The position numbers and the translations under genes are program-made. Shown here piece by piece: positions 36,710 to 45,933 of a stretch of 64,000 nt of DNA. The notes beneath the pieces were generated by a model that was not told the DNA's origin, searched no databases, and was given only the letters and a program-made list of their open reading frames with translations. The DNA comes from Salinimicrobium sediminis (GTDB lineage Bacteria > Bacteroidota > Bacteroidia > Flavobacteriales > Flavobacteriaceae), in NCBI RefSeq assembly GCF_900215295.1, contig NZ_OCMF01000001.1:1-64000 (forward strand), given 5' to 3'. The number at the start of each line of letters is the position of its first letter. Position 1 is the first letter of the stretch.

Positions 36710-37162
36710 CTAAGACTGTGCTTTAGGCTCTACGAAAGCTTTAATTTTTAATTGTTCTTTTCCGGTCTCTGTATTGGCAGTAATATTTACTGTTTTAGTT
36801 ACCTGATTTTGTCCGGAACCGTTGAATTTCACTACCATTTCTCCTGTTTCTCCCGGAGCGATAGGATCTTTGGTCCAGGTTGGAACAGTACATCCGCAAG
36901 AACTGGTAGCGTTAGTGATCACCAATGGAGCTTTCCCTGTATTTGTAAAAGTAAAGGTGTGCTCTACGTTAGTTCCCTGTGCGATAGTTCCAAAGTCATG
37001 CTCTGTTTCTTCGAAGCTGATCTCAGGATAAACAGTGGCCTGTGCATCACGCACTGCAGCTTCTTCTACGTTTTCTGCCTGTACTTTGTCTGCTGCATTG
37101 TCCTTGCAGGAGGTGAAATTAAACGCAGCAACCAGCGCTAATAATAAGATTCCTTTTTTCAT
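36710..37162 (-). CDS. DUF1573 lipoprotein
   Basis: 150 residues with a lipoprotein signal (LLALVAAFNFTSC) and one DUF1573 domain: ISFEETEHDFGTIAQGTNVEHTFTFTNTGKAPLVI, then SSCGCTVPTWTKDPIAPGETGEM. The domain is an immunoglobulin-like fold with a conserved CGC pair. The function is unknown. It lies between nusB and yajC in the same direction. Confidence 0.9.
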   Translation of the reverse strand: MKKGILLLALVAAFNFTSCKDNAADKVQAENVEEAAVRDAQATVYPEISFEETEHDFGTIAQGTNVEHTFTFTNTGKAPLVITNATSSCGCTVPTWTKDPIAPGETGEMVVKFNGSGQNQVTKTVNITANTETGKEQLKIKAFVEPKAQS

Positions 37163-37211
37163 GATTTACAATTTATAGTTAAAGTGGATAAAATTAAGAA
37201 AATTTACAGGA

Positions 37212-38150
37212 CTACATAAGACCCCTGCCCATTTTGTTCAGTTTGCCGTTCTCCCTGTACTCCTTAGAGAGTTTATCAAGGATACCGTTGATAAAAATAC
37301 TACTTTTAGGGGTACTGTATTCCTTGGCAATTTCTAAATATTCGTTAATAGTGACCTTTACCGGAATTGATGGGAACTTCAGGAATTCACAGATGGCCAT
37401 TTTGATCAAAATAGTATCGAGACCTGCAATTCTTTCCTTATCCCAATTAGGTGTCTTCCCCTCCATTTCGGCTGCTAAACTGTCATCATTAAGCAAGGTC
37501 TTCCTGAAAAGCTGAATGCCATACTCTTTGTCCTCATTACTTTTAAAAAGCCTGGTAAGTGCCTGCTCCTTCCCGGGAGTTGCTTTTTGCAACATTTTTA
37601 CTATTGCGGTATTGACAAGCGGCAGGTCATCGATCCAGGTGATCTTCCTGTCTTCAAGATAATCGTAAAGTTTTTCGTTGGGAGCAATAACTTCTTTAAA
37701 GATGGAAATCAAAAAATCTTTATCCTCTTTAAAAGTTGAAGTTCGGGTAGACATGTAATTCCGGAAGATGTCACTTTTCCTGATCTCAGACCACAGGATC
37801 TCCACATATTCATCGTCATACTTCCAGTTATTAAGCTTACGGGTTTCCAATGCTGCCCGTAATGCCTCATTATCACTAAGCAGAGCGATCAATTCATTGT
37901 TAACGAATTTCCTGTTAGGATCAACATCTTCTTCAGAAGGCAAATGTTTTTGCTGGGCTTTCTCCAGGTAATCCTCTACATGATCCTTAATCTCTACAAA
38001 TAAATCAAGCATTAAAAGATACAGGTCATACATCTCATCCATGCTCTTGAGAAGGAATTTCTCTTCAAGATTAAGATTATCATTTTCACTCTGTGAATAC
38101 GCGTACAACGACTGCATTACTTTAACCCTGATATGTCTTCTGGTCAACAT
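37212..38150 (-). CDS. nusB: Transcription antitermination factor NusB
   Basis: 312 residues; the NusB domain occupies the C-terminal half (VNTAIVKMLQKATPG ... ERIAGLDTILIKMAICEFLKFPSIPVKVTINEYLEIAKEYS ... FINGILDKL), while the N-terminal 170 residues are an extension found in Bacteroidota. NusB with NusE helps RNA polymerase through rRNA operons. The first gene of the nusB/DUF1573/yajC cluster. Confidence 0.93.
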   Translation of the reverse strand: MLTRRHIRVKVMQSLYAYSQSENDNLNLEEKFLLKSMDEMYDLYLLMLDLFVEIKDHVEDYLEKAQQKHLPSEEDVDPNRKFVNNELIALLSDNEALRAALETRKLNNWKYDDEYVEILWSEIRKSDIFRNYMSTRTSTFKEDKDFLISIFKEVIAPNEKLYDYLEDRKITWIDDLPLVNTAIVKMLQKATPGKEQALTRLFKSNEDKEYGIQLFRKTLLNDDSLAAEMEGKTPNWDKERIAGLDTILIKMAICEFLKFPSIPVKVTINEYLEIAKEYSTPKSSIFINGILDKLSKEYRENGKLNKMGRGLM

Positions 38151-38237
38151 AGCTGTAAAAGAACTTTAAAAAATTAGGGCGAAAGGTCTTTTCCTTTCGC
38201 CCGGCAAAAATACTATTAAATTAAAAAACCGCTGGGG

Positions 38238-39335
38238 TTATTTACTATTTTTTCTGTCTGCAATTCTCTGCTGTGCCACCTTAAGTGCAGCTTCATGCGT
38301 TGAAATATCATTAACTTCAGCCGAGTTAAGGATTTCAAGGGTAGTATTGTAGATATTCTCGGTCTTTTCCATGATCTCCTTCTTTCCGTAGCCTTCGAGT
38401 TCTGCGTAAACATTGATGATCCCTCCCGCGTTGATCAGAAAGTCGGGAGCATAAACGATGTTCTTTTCCCTAAGAACTAATCCGTGTCTCCTGTCATCTG
38501 CCAGCTGATTGTTTGCAGCTCCTGCGATAATATCCACTTTAAAGCGCTCAATGGTGTCATCGTTAATCGTAGCTCCAAGAGCACATGGCGCATAGATATC
38601 AACATCTGCGGCATATACATCGGCACCACCATAGATCGTGGCGTTATATCTATCGCGGATCTCTGTTAGTTTCTGCTGATTTATATCACTAATGATCACC
38701 TGTGCACCTTCTTTGGTGAGGTGGTCTACAAGAGATTCACCAACATGACCGATTCCCTGTACAAGAACGCGTTTTCCCTGCAGGTCATCGCTACCGTACC
38801 TATACTTCGCTGCAGCTTTCATCCCCATAAAAACCCCGTAAGCAGTAATGGGAGAAGGGTTACCCGCGCCTCCCTTGCTTTCTGAAATTCCGGTAACATA
38901 AGGAGTCACTTCCCGCACGGTATCCATGTCGGCAGTTTCCATCCCTACATCTTCAGCAGTAATATATTTTCCGCTTAAAGAGTGGACAAATTCTCCGAAC
39001 CTACGCATAAGTTCAGGCGTTTTCTGAGTTTTTGCATCGCCAATAATGACAGCTTTACCACCTCCCAGATTGAGACCGGTGACAGCACTTTTAAAAGTCA
39101 TTCCGCGGGAAAGGCGCAGTACATCATTAACGGCATCCCATTCACTCTGGTAGTTCCACATGCGCGTTCCACCTAAAGCAGGTCCCAAAACTGTGTTATG
39201 GATCCCGATAATTGCCTTTAATCCTGTATCTTTGTCGTTGCAAAAAACCACTTGTTCATGGTCATCAAAAGAAAGCTGCCCAAAGACCGGAGCGGCTTTT
39301 TTAAGTTCATTTGCCTTTAGAACATCCACTGTCAT
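38238..39335 (-). CDS. Leucine/glutamate-type amino acid dehydrogenase
   Basis: 365 residues of the Glu/Leu/Phe/Val dehydrogenase family. LGPALGGTRMWNY, TGLNLGGGKAVIIGD with the catalytic Lys, and the Rossmann motif VLVQGIGHVGESLVDHL are visible; length and the LGGTRM motif favour leucine dehydrogenase. It deaminates branched-chain amino acids with NAD. It is alone on its strand. Confidence 0.93.
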   Translation of the reverse strand: MTVDVLKANELKKAAPVFGQLSFDDHEQVVFCNDKDTGLKAIIGIHNTVLGPALGGTRMWNYQSEWDAVNDVLRLSRGMTFKSAVTGLNLGGGKAVIIGDAKTQKTPELMRRFGEFVHSLSGKYITAEDVGMETADMDTVREVTPYVTGISESKGGAGNPSPITAYGVFMGMKAAAKYRYGSDDLQGKRVLVQGIGHVGESLVDHLTKEGAQVIISDINQQKLTEIRDRYNATIYGGADVYAADVDIYAPCALGATINDDTIERFKVDIIAGAANNQLADDRRHGLVLREKNIVYAPDFLINAGGIINVYAELEGYGKKEIMEKTENIYNTTLEILNSAEVNDISTHEAALKVAQQRIADRKNSK

Positions 39336-39464
39336 AAGTTTTTTAATTTAAAAAATTTCGGTTATCGAAAAATTGTATGGCAAAAGTAAATAATATTTCA
39401 ATTTCTAAACCTTTTGCACCTCCAAAAATAAGAAATCGAAAATATTTTGAAGTTGTTTACCAGT

Positions 39465-41222
39465 ATGAAAGAATTAAAGCATCTAAATAAATACTTCTAT
39501 AAATATAAATGGCACCTCATAGGCGGGATCTTTATTACCATCATCGCCAGGGTATTTGCGCTAGTCACTCCGCGGTACATAGGTGAATCCACCAGTGCCA
39601 TAGAAAGATGGGTGAATGGAGAAGTGACTTCGGAAGCTGCGCTGCGCTCTGAATTGATGACCAATATCCTCATCATCCTTGGCGCCACCCTCCTTGCAGG
39701 ACTTTTCACCTTCCTGATGCGACAGGCGATCATTGTGGTCTCCCGGCATATTGAATACGACCTCAAGAACGAAGTCTTCCAGAAATACCAGGAGCTGTCC
39801 CTTAACTTTTACAAAAAGAACCGAACCGGGGACCTCATGAACCGCATTAGCGAAGATGTTTCCAAGGTGCGTATGTATGCGGGACCGGCCTTTATGTACA
39901 GCATTCAAACCGGGATCCTGTTTATTGTGGTGATCCCGTACATGTTCCTGCAGGCACCGGAGCTTACCCTGTATGTGATCGCTCCCCTGCCCATCCTCTC
40001 TTTTGCCATTTACAAGCTGAGTGTGGCGATCAACAAGAAGAGTACCATCGTGCAGCAATACCTTTCCAAGCTAAACACTTTTACACAAGAGAGCTTTAGC
40101 GGAATATCAGTGATCAAATCCTACGGACTGGAACCTCAAACAGGGGCTTCTTTCGTCACCTTGTCCAATGAAAATAAAGAGAAGAATATTGATCTGGTGA
40201 AGGTGCAGGCTTTCTTTTTTCCACTCATGGTCTTGCTTATTGGTGCCAGTAATATCCTGGTGATCTATATAGGTGGGAAAAAATTCATTAGCGGCGAAAT
40301 AGCCGAACTCGGGATCATAGTTGAATTCCTGCTCTATGTGAACATGCTTACCTGGCCGGTGGCCACTGTAGGTTGGGTGACGTCCATCGTTCAGCAGGCC
40401 GCAGCTTCCCAAAAACGTATAAACGAGTTTCTGAAGGAGGTACCACAAATTCAAAATCCCTCGACAACGCCTGAAGATGTGCAGGGTTCCATAGCTTTCA
40501 AAAATGTCACCTTCACCTACGAAGATACGAATATCACCGCCCTCAAAAATGTAGGTTTCGAAGTAGAATCCGGAGAAACCCTGGCGATCATAGGAAAAAC
40601 AGGTTCGGGGAAATCTACGATCCTGGAATTAATTGGAAGGTTATATGACGTGGAGCAGGGAGAGATAAGCATTGATGGCAAGGACATCAAAACCATGAAC
40701 CTGAAAGAACTCCGGGAAAGCATTGGCTACGTGCCGCAGGATGCTTTCCTCTTTAGCGACTCCATCAGGAATAATATAAAATTTGGGAAAGCTGATGCTA
40801 CCGATGAGGAGATCATCACCGCCGCCAAAAATGCCGCTGTGCACAGGAATATTGAAGGCTTCAGCAAAGGTTATGACACTGTGCTTGGGGAAAGAGGAAT
40901 TACCCTTTCCGGCGGACAAAAACAGCGGGTATCAATTGCCCGGGCGATAGTGCACGATCCAAAAATTCTTCTTTTTGACGATTCACTTTCCGCAGTAGAT
41001 ACAGAAACGGAGGAGGAAATTCTGAATAACCTCTTCAGGATCAGTAAAAATAAGACGACGATCATCGTTAGTCACAGGATCTCATCGGTAAAAAATGCCG
41101 ATAAGATCATCATTCTTGAAGACGGGCAGGTAGTACAACGCGGGACGCACCAGCAATTGCTTAACACCGAGGGATATTACCGGGAGCTCTACCTCAAACA
41201 GCTCAGTGAAAAAGAAATGTAA
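39465..41222 (+). CDS. ABC exporter, fused membrane and ATPase domains
   Basis: 585 residues from the ATG at 39465 (a TTG six codons earlier is unlikely). There are six membrane helices (about 15-310), then an ATPase domain with Walker A AIIGKTGSGKST, signature LSGGQKQRVSIARAI and Walker B ILLFDDSLSAVD. Walker B ends in Asp-Asp where most exporters have Asp-Glu, as in the degenerate site of heterodimeric exporters; a partner may be encoded elsewhere. The substrate is unknown; lipids or drugs are typical. Confidence 0.92.
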   Translation: MKELKHLNKYFYKYKWHLIGGIFITIIARVFALVTPRYIGESTSAIERWVNGEVTSEAALRSELMTNILIILGATLLAGLFTFLMRQAIIVVSRHIEYDLKNEVFQKYQELSLNFYKKNRTGDLMNRISEDVSKVRMYAGPAFMYSIQTGILFIVVIPYMFLQAPELTLYVIAPLPILSFAIYKLSVAINKKSTIVQQYLSKLNTFTQESFSGISVIKSYGLEPQTGASFVTLSNENKEKNIDLVKVQAFFFPLMVLLIGASNILVIYIGGKKFISGEIAELGIIVEFLLYVNMLTWPVATVGWVTSIVQQAAASQKRINEFLKEVPQIQNPSTTPEDVQGSIAFKNVTFTYEDTNITALKNVGFEVESGETLAIIGKTGSGKSTILELIGRLYDVEQGEISIDGKDIKTMNLKELRESIGYVPQDAFLFSDSIRNNIKFGKADATDEEIITAAKNAAVHRNIEGFSKGYDTVLGERGITLSGGQKQRVSIARAIVHDPKILLFDDSLSAVDTETEEEILNNLFRISKNKTTIIVSHRISSVKNADKIIILEDGQVVQRGTHQQLLNTEGYYRELYLKQLSEKEM

Positions 41223-41297
41223 AAATTTGTTGTAGAATGTTAATTTTTTTTAGATTTTTGAACCTATGATTTACAAACCGTAAAAGATAAATTGATT

Positions 41298-41687
41298 ATG
41301 AGCGACAATGGAACGATTGAAAAAGAAGAGATTTTTTCCAAGGTCTTGAGAGCCGGGAGACGCACCTATTTCTTTGATGTTAGGGCGACTAAGGCAAACG
41401 ATTATTACCTGACGATTACCGAGAGTAAAAAATTCACCAATGAAGACGGATCTTTCCACTACAAAAAGCACAAGATCTACCTTTACAAAGAAGATTTTAT
41501 CGGTTTTAATGAAATCCTGCAGGAGATGACCGATTACATTCTTAATGAAAAAGGTGAGGAAGTGATCAGCGAGCGTCACCAGAAGAATTTCAAGAAGGAA
41601 TATGAGGAAGAAACCGAGCCGCAGTCTGCAACTGCCGCTGCTCCTTCTGCTGCTGCCTTTACCGATATCAGTTTTGAAGATATATAA
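41298..41687 (+). CDS. DUF3276 (Pur-alpha-like) nucleic-acid-binding protein
   Basis: 129 residues from the ATG at 41298, with a PUR domain (EEIFSKVLRAGRRTYFFDVRATKANDYYLTITESKK ... KIYLYKEDFIGFNEILQEMTDYIL) as in the DUF3276 family of Bacteroidota and spirochaetes. PUR proteins bind single-stranded nucleic acid; the cellular role here is unknown. The tail is Ala-rich and ends FTDISFEDI. It stands alone with a terminator at 41705-41740. Confidence 0.9.
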   Translation: MSDNGTIEKEEIFSKVLRAGRRTYFFDVRATKANDYYLTITESKKFTNEDGSFHYKKHKIYLYKEDFIGFNEILQEMTDYILNEKGEEVISERHQKNFKKEYEEETEPQSATAAAPSAAAFTDISFEDI

Positions 41688-41704
41688 TTGAAAATATACT
41701 CCAT

Positions 41705-41740
41705 AAAAAAACCGTCCCGAGCAATTGGGACGGTTTTTTT
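41705..41740 (+). terminator. DUF3276 gene terminator
   Basis: AAAAAACCGTCCC / GGGACGGTTTTTTT with an 8-base loop, 18 bp after the stop. Confidence 0.88.
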
Positions 41741-41758
41741 ATATTGGGGTGCTAAAAA

Positions 41759-44290
41759 ATGCCTTTTATGAAATCTCTTTTATTTGCCCTTGGTTTTTTG
41801 CTAAGCCTGCCGGCCTTTGCCCAGGAAGAGCTTGAGCTTGACCTTTCCTATTATCTGCCTCAGGATGTCACCTACAACAAAAATATTCCCACCCCTCAGG
41901 ACGTACTCGACTACATTCCCGGGGAATGGCATGCCAGCCATGATCAAATTCTGATCTATATGTATATCCTGGCCGAAGCTTCTCCACGGATCAGCATTGA
42001 AAACAGGGGTTTCACCTATGAAAAAAGGCCGCTGGTGTTGCTTACCATTACTGCGGAAGAGAATCATGAAAATCTGGAACAAATAAGGGAACAGCATCTT
42101 TCTCTGACCAAAGCCGGATCTGAAAATTTAGATATTTCCCAGATGCCTATTGTGGTAAACCAGGGCTTCTCCATCCACGGGAATGAAGCCAGCGGTGCCA
42201 ATGCCGCTATTCTTGCTGCTTACCATTTAGCTGCTGCTGAAGGACCCGAAATCGAGGAGCTGCTCGACAATACCATAATTCTTTTTGATCCTGTGTTCAA
42301 TCCCGATGGGCTGCAGCGTTTCGCGAACTGGGCCAACATCCATAAAAGCGAAAATATCAACCCCGATCCCCAGGATCGCGAGTACGATGAAGTGTGGCCG
42401 GGCGGCAGAACAAATCACTACTGGTTTGATATGAACCGGGACTGGCTGCCTGTACAGCTGCCCGAAAGCCGCGCCAGAATAAAAACCTTCCATAAATGGT
42501 ATCCCAACATATTGACCGATCATCATGAAATGGGCTCCAATTCCTCCTTTTTCTTTCAGCCCGGTATTCCGTCAAGAACTCATCCTCTTACTCCTGCCTT
42601 GAATCAGGAATTGACAAAGGAAATCGGCACTTATCACGCTGCAGCCTTTGATGACATAGGTTCTCTTTACTATACCGAAGAGAATTACGACGATTTTTAC
42701 TATGGAAAAGGATCTACTTTCCCCGATATCCAGGGAAGCATCGGGATCTTGTTTGAGCAAGGCAGCTCCCGCGGACATGCACAGGAAACCGATAACGGGA
42801 TCCTTACCTTTCCTTTCACCATTAAAAATCAATTCACCGCTGCTCTTTCCACTTTGGAAGCCGCAAAGAAGATGCGTGTAAAGCTGCTGGATTATCAGCG
42901 GAATTTTTATCAGAATGCACGCAAAGAGGCGGGAAAAGGCGCTTATGTCTTCGGAAATTCCAAAGATGCAACTTCGGCTTACAAGCTGGCTGAGATCCTG
43001 CAGCGCCACCAGGTGGAACTGCATGAAGTGAAAGAGAAATTCAGTTTAAACGGAGAAACCTTTGAACCCGGAAGCAGCTACCTGGTTCCTAAACAGCAGC
43101 GACAGCACCGACTTGTAGAAGCAATGTTTGAAAGAAGAACCGAATTTCAGGATAGTTTGTTCTATGATATCTCTGCATGGTCTTTCCCGCTGGCTTTCAA
43201 TCTCGACTTCAGCAGTGATGTCGCGATGAAATATGCAGGGGAACCCATTGACAGCCTTACAAAACCTACCGGGTCTGCACCTGAAAAGAGCGGGTACGCT
43301 TACCTCATGGAGTGGCATGCCTTCGAAGCTCCCAAAGCATTGAACAAGATCCTGAATAAAGGCCTAAGGGCTAAAGTAGCCATGCAGCAGTTCAATCTTG
43401 GCAACCGCAACTACGATTACGGCACCATCATGATCCCTGCGCAGAATCAGAAAATGAATGCAGACGAGATCTATAACTTTCTAAAGCAACTCTCCAAAGA
43501 TACCCATGTGGAAATTTCAGCTGCAGACACCGGACTTACCGGGGGGGTGAATTTGGGTAGCAACGAGTTTCGTGCCCTTGAACCACAGGAAGTAGCACTT
43601 ATTGTAGGCAACGGAATCACACCTTATGATGCGGGAGAGATCTGGCACCTGTTCGACCAGCAATATGATATGAAGATCACCAAACTGGATCTTTCAAATT
43701 TCTCAGGAGCCGATCTAAGCAGGTATACCGATATTATCCTTCCAAACCAATGGGGTGGCAAAGCTTTGGGAGAAGGAGAAGCCAAAAAATTAAAGGAATG
43801 GGTCCACGACGGCGGCACCCTTATAGGTTATAAAAATGCTGCCAGCTGGCTGGATAAAAATGAATTCATGGAGATTGAATTCAAGGAGAATGAAGTGCAG
43901 GCGAAAAATGTCACTTTTGAGCAGCGACAGGATTTTAGAGGTGCGCAGGGAATTGGCGGAGCTATTTTTGAAGCAAAACAGGATCGCTCTCATCCAATCA
44001 ACTTTGGATATAAGAATAACAAAATTCCGCTTTTTAGAGACACCACTATCTTTATAGAAGCCGATTCTACAAGTTATAAGAATCCGCTGCAATACACAGA
44101 GAAACCACTTTTAAGCGGGTACATCAGTGAAGAAAACCTGGAGCTCCTTCCCGGCACAGTTCCGTTTAAGCATAACAGTATGGGAAGAGGAAATGTGATC
44201 CTTTTCACGGATAATACTAACTTCAGGGCTTTTTGGTATGGCACTAATAAGCTATTGATGAATGCTGTGTTCTTTGGGGAAGAAATGTGA
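41759..44290 (+). CDS. M14 family zinc carboxypeptidase, secreted
   Basis: 843 residues with a signal peptide ending FLLSLPAFA-QE. The peptidase domain shows the zinc pair H140-x-x-E143 (SIHGNEASG) and a later HH at 255-256 (ILTDHHEMGS), with FDPVFNPDG between; the catalytic Glu is probably in SIGILFEQGSSRG. The C-terminal 250 residues look like a class I glutamine-amidotransferase-like fold (VALIVGNGITPYDAGEIWHLFDQQYD). It likely degrades peptides outside the cell or in the periplasm. Confidence 0.9.
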   Translation: MPFMKSLLFALGFLLSLPAFAQEELELDLSYYLPQDVTYNKNIPTPQDVLDYIPGEWHASHDQILIYMYILAEASPRISIENRGFTYEKRPLVLLTITAEENHENLEQIREQHLSLTKAGSENLDISQMPIVVNQGFSIHGNEASGANAAILAAYHLAAAEGPEIEELLDNTIILFDPVFNPDGLQRFANWANIHKSENINPDPQDREYDEVWPGGRTNHYWFDMNRDWLPVQLPESRARIKTFHKWYPNILTDHHEMGSNSSFFFQPGIPSRTHPLTPALNQELTKEIGTYHAAAFDDIGSLYYTEENYDDFYYGKGSTFPDIQGSIGILFEQGSSRGHAQETDNGILTFPFTIKNQFTAALSTLEAAKKMRVKLLDYQRNFYQNARKEAGKGAYVFGNSKDATSAYKLAEILQRHQVELHEVKEKFSLNGETFEPGSSYLVPKQQRQHRLVEAMFERRTEFQDSLFYDISAWSFPLAFNLDFSSDVAMKYAGEPIDSLTKPTGSAPEKSGYAYLMEWHAFEAPKALNKILNKGLRAKVAMQQFNLGNRNYDYGTIMIPAQNQKMNADEIYNFLKQLSKDTHVEISAADTGLTGGVNLGSNEFRALEPQEVALIVGNGITPYDAGEIWHLFDQQYDMKITKLDLSNFSGADLSRYTDIILPNQWGGKALGEGEAKKLKEWVHDGGTLIGYKNAASWLDKNEFMEIEFKENEVQAKNVTFEQRQDFRGAQGIGGAIFEAKQDRSHPINFGYKNNKIPLFRDTTIFIEADSTSYKNPLQYTEKPLLSGYISEENLELLPGTVPFKHNSMGRGNVILFTDNTNFRAFWYGTNKLLMNAVFFGEEM

Positions 44291-44326
44291 TGTAGTATTG
44301 AGAAGTTAGTATTGAGTATTGAGAAT

Positions 44327-44376
44327 AAAAAGGAGAGGTTCCAAAAATGTGATTTTTGGAACCTCTCCTTTTTTTT
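44327..44376 (+). terminator. M14 peptidase terminator
   Basis: Very long stem (AAAAAGGAGAGGTTCCAAAAAT against its complement) with a GTG loop and eight Ts, starting 37 bp after the stop. It is preceded by GTATTGAGAAGTTAGTATTG tracts. Confidence 0.9.
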
Positions 44377-44377
44377 G

Positions 44378-44512
44378 GCTAAAGCCCAATATTTTTAAGT
44401 CTTTTCAGAACCTCCGGCTTCGGCCGGAGGCAATTCAAATTTTTTATCAAATATTGAATTACCAGTGGCTTTAGCCACTGGTTAGAGATAATTAAAGGAA
44501 AGGGCTTTAGCC
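44378..44512. repeat. Cluster of four palindromes
   Basis: GGCTAAAGCCC (44378-44388), CCTCCGGCTTCGGCCGGAGG (44411-44430), CCAGTGGCTTTAGCCACTGG (44462-44481) and GGGCTTTAGCCC (44501-44512). The outer two are the same family in opposite sense. A fragment (GGCTTAAGCCGGAGGCAATTC) recurs at 45303-45323 on the other side of the next gene. Confidence 0.75.
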
Positions 44513-44566
44513 CAACGATTCTGTTGACACTAATCTAAATACTCAATTCTCTATACTCAATACTCA

Positions 44567-45211
44567 TTAACAACAATCACTGCTACGACTCAAACTTTTG
44601 GATCTTGCATTTTCAAAGGCTTCCCTGCCCTCTTTCCAGGCATACCAGGCAATCCCAAGACTACCCAGGGCGTCAACATAAGGGATCTGCCACAGTTCAT
44701 AAAGCAGGCTTGAAGCCAAAAGAATAAAGGAAAGATAAAAGCAGGTCTTGGTGCATTTGGCGTCGGAAATGATGGGCTTACTATCCAGCTGATTTCCTAC
44801 CTTTATTTTTTCACGGTACAAAAAGTACATCGTGAGAATAGACAATACAGCAATGATGATCCCTGCCAGGGTGGTGTCGGGTTCAGACTTGTTGATCACT
44901 GCGAGGATCGCTCCAATAACTAATCCGGCGGTGAGGATATACAGGGCTGTACCGGTAACTTTCAATGCCGTTATTTCAAAGCTGTCTCTTTCCACTACAG
45001 GATTTCTTTTCATCCTGTAGATCATATGTGCTATTCCTATTCCCGAAAGCACTTCCACAAAACTGTCCAATCCAAATCCAAAAAGTGCAAGCGTTTCATC
45101 ACTGGCACCATAGAAGGTAGAAACGATCCCTTCAAGAAGATTATACCCAATGGTGATGAAGCTAAGGATAAGGGCATAGTGCAACCTTTTATTGTATAAT
45201 GAAATTTCCAT
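44567..45211 (-). CDS. CDF-like cation transporter, membrane domain only
   Basis: 214 residues with six hydrophobic helices resembling the cation diffusion facilitator fold (LLEGIVSTFYGASDETLALFGFGLDSFVEVLSG), but without the cytoplasmic C-terminal domain. The expected HxxxD-type metal site is partly altered (FGLDSFVE, and YVDALGSLGIAW late). It carries CTKTC in the loop before helix 5 and ends SSDCC, both possible metal sites. The gene is flanked by palindrome repeats on both sides. Metal transport is inferred from fold only. Confidence 0.72.
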   Translation of the reverse strand: MEISLYNKRLHYALILSFITIGYNLLEGIVSTFYGASDETLALFGFGLDSFVEVLSGIGIAHMIYRMKRNPVVERDSFEITALKVTGTALYILTAGLVIGAILAVINKSEPDTTLAGIIIAVLSILTMYFLYREKIKVGNQLDSKPIISDAKCTKTCFYLSFILLASSLLYELWQIPYVDALGSLGIAWYAWKEGREAFENARSKSLSRSSDCC

Positions 45212-45386
45212 AAATACTAAGATAGAAATACGAAGCTAGAATGTCGAAGTTACACACACCAAGTTCACTCCTTTCAATCAATAAAGGAGAATAGAAAAAT
45301 TAGGCTTAAGCCGGAGGCAATTCATGAAAATCCATTTTTACCTGTCAGCTTGAAAAATTCGTTATCAAAATTTATTATTTTTAACA

Positions 45387-45875
45387 ATGGCCGGTAAGAA
45401 CTACAAAGCATCATTTGAACAGTCCCCTCCCTCGGAGGGGTGGCCGCAGGCCGGGGTGGGTAAGCCTCCAATTCTCACTATCATAGATTCCACACCAATT
45501 AAACGAAGACAAATTTCTTACCTGGAAGTAAATAAAAATTTGAGAAACCGAGCAAGATCCTTACGTAAAATGGGTAATAAGCCCGAAATAGTATTTTGGC
45601 AACAGGTTCATAAAGGAAAATTTTACAACATTGATTTTGACAGGCAGAGAGTAATTGGAAATTATATAGTTGATTTTTATATAAAAGGCCTTGGTTTGAT
45701 TATAGAAATTAACGGCTCCAGTCACAACGAGAAGGTAGAGTATGATGAGCGACGTGAGAAATATTTCAAAGATCTGGGACTTCAGGTTTGGAAAACCACT
45801 TCTTCTGAAGTCATGATGGATGTTGAACAGGTGTTGGAGAATTTGAAAACTTTTATTTTAAAAAACTGTTCCTGA
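45387..45875 (+). CDS. DUF559 endonuclease-like protein with repeat-encoded N-terminus
   Basis: 162 residues; from about 45 on it is a DUF559 domain (RNRARSLRKMGNKPEIVFWQQV, FDRQRVIGNYIVDFYIKGLGLIIEINGSSH, LGLQVWKTTSSEVM), related to the Vsr and restriction-endonuclease fold, with the likely catalytic Asp in IVDFY and Glu in IIEING. Residues 13-28 (SPPSEGWPQAGVGKPP) are translated from a GC-rich palindrome at 45421-45465. An inverted copy of that palindrome follows the stop by 58 bp. No methylase or partner gene is adjacent. It may be a mobile-element or repeat-associated nuclease; that is inference. Confidence 0.82.
   Translation: MAGKNYKASFEQSPPSEGWPQAGVGKPPILTIIDSTPIKRRQISYLEVNKNLRNRARSLRKMGNKPEIVFWQQVHKGKFYNIDFDRQRVIGNYIVDFYIKGLGLIIEINGSSHNEKVEYDERREKYFKDLGLQVWKTTSSEVMMDVEQVLENLKTFILKNCS
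45421..45465 (+). repeat. GC-rich palindrome, left copy inside DUF559 gene
   Basis: CCCCTCCCTCGGAGGGG core followed by CCGGGGTGGG and AAGCC. Same family as 14261-14370, 45934-45983, 49062-49087 and 49161-49191. Confidence 0.75.
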
Positions 45876-45933
45876 CATGGTTGCTCAGCCAACAAACTCT
45901 CTTACAATAGTGAAAATACAGGATAAGGAAATT

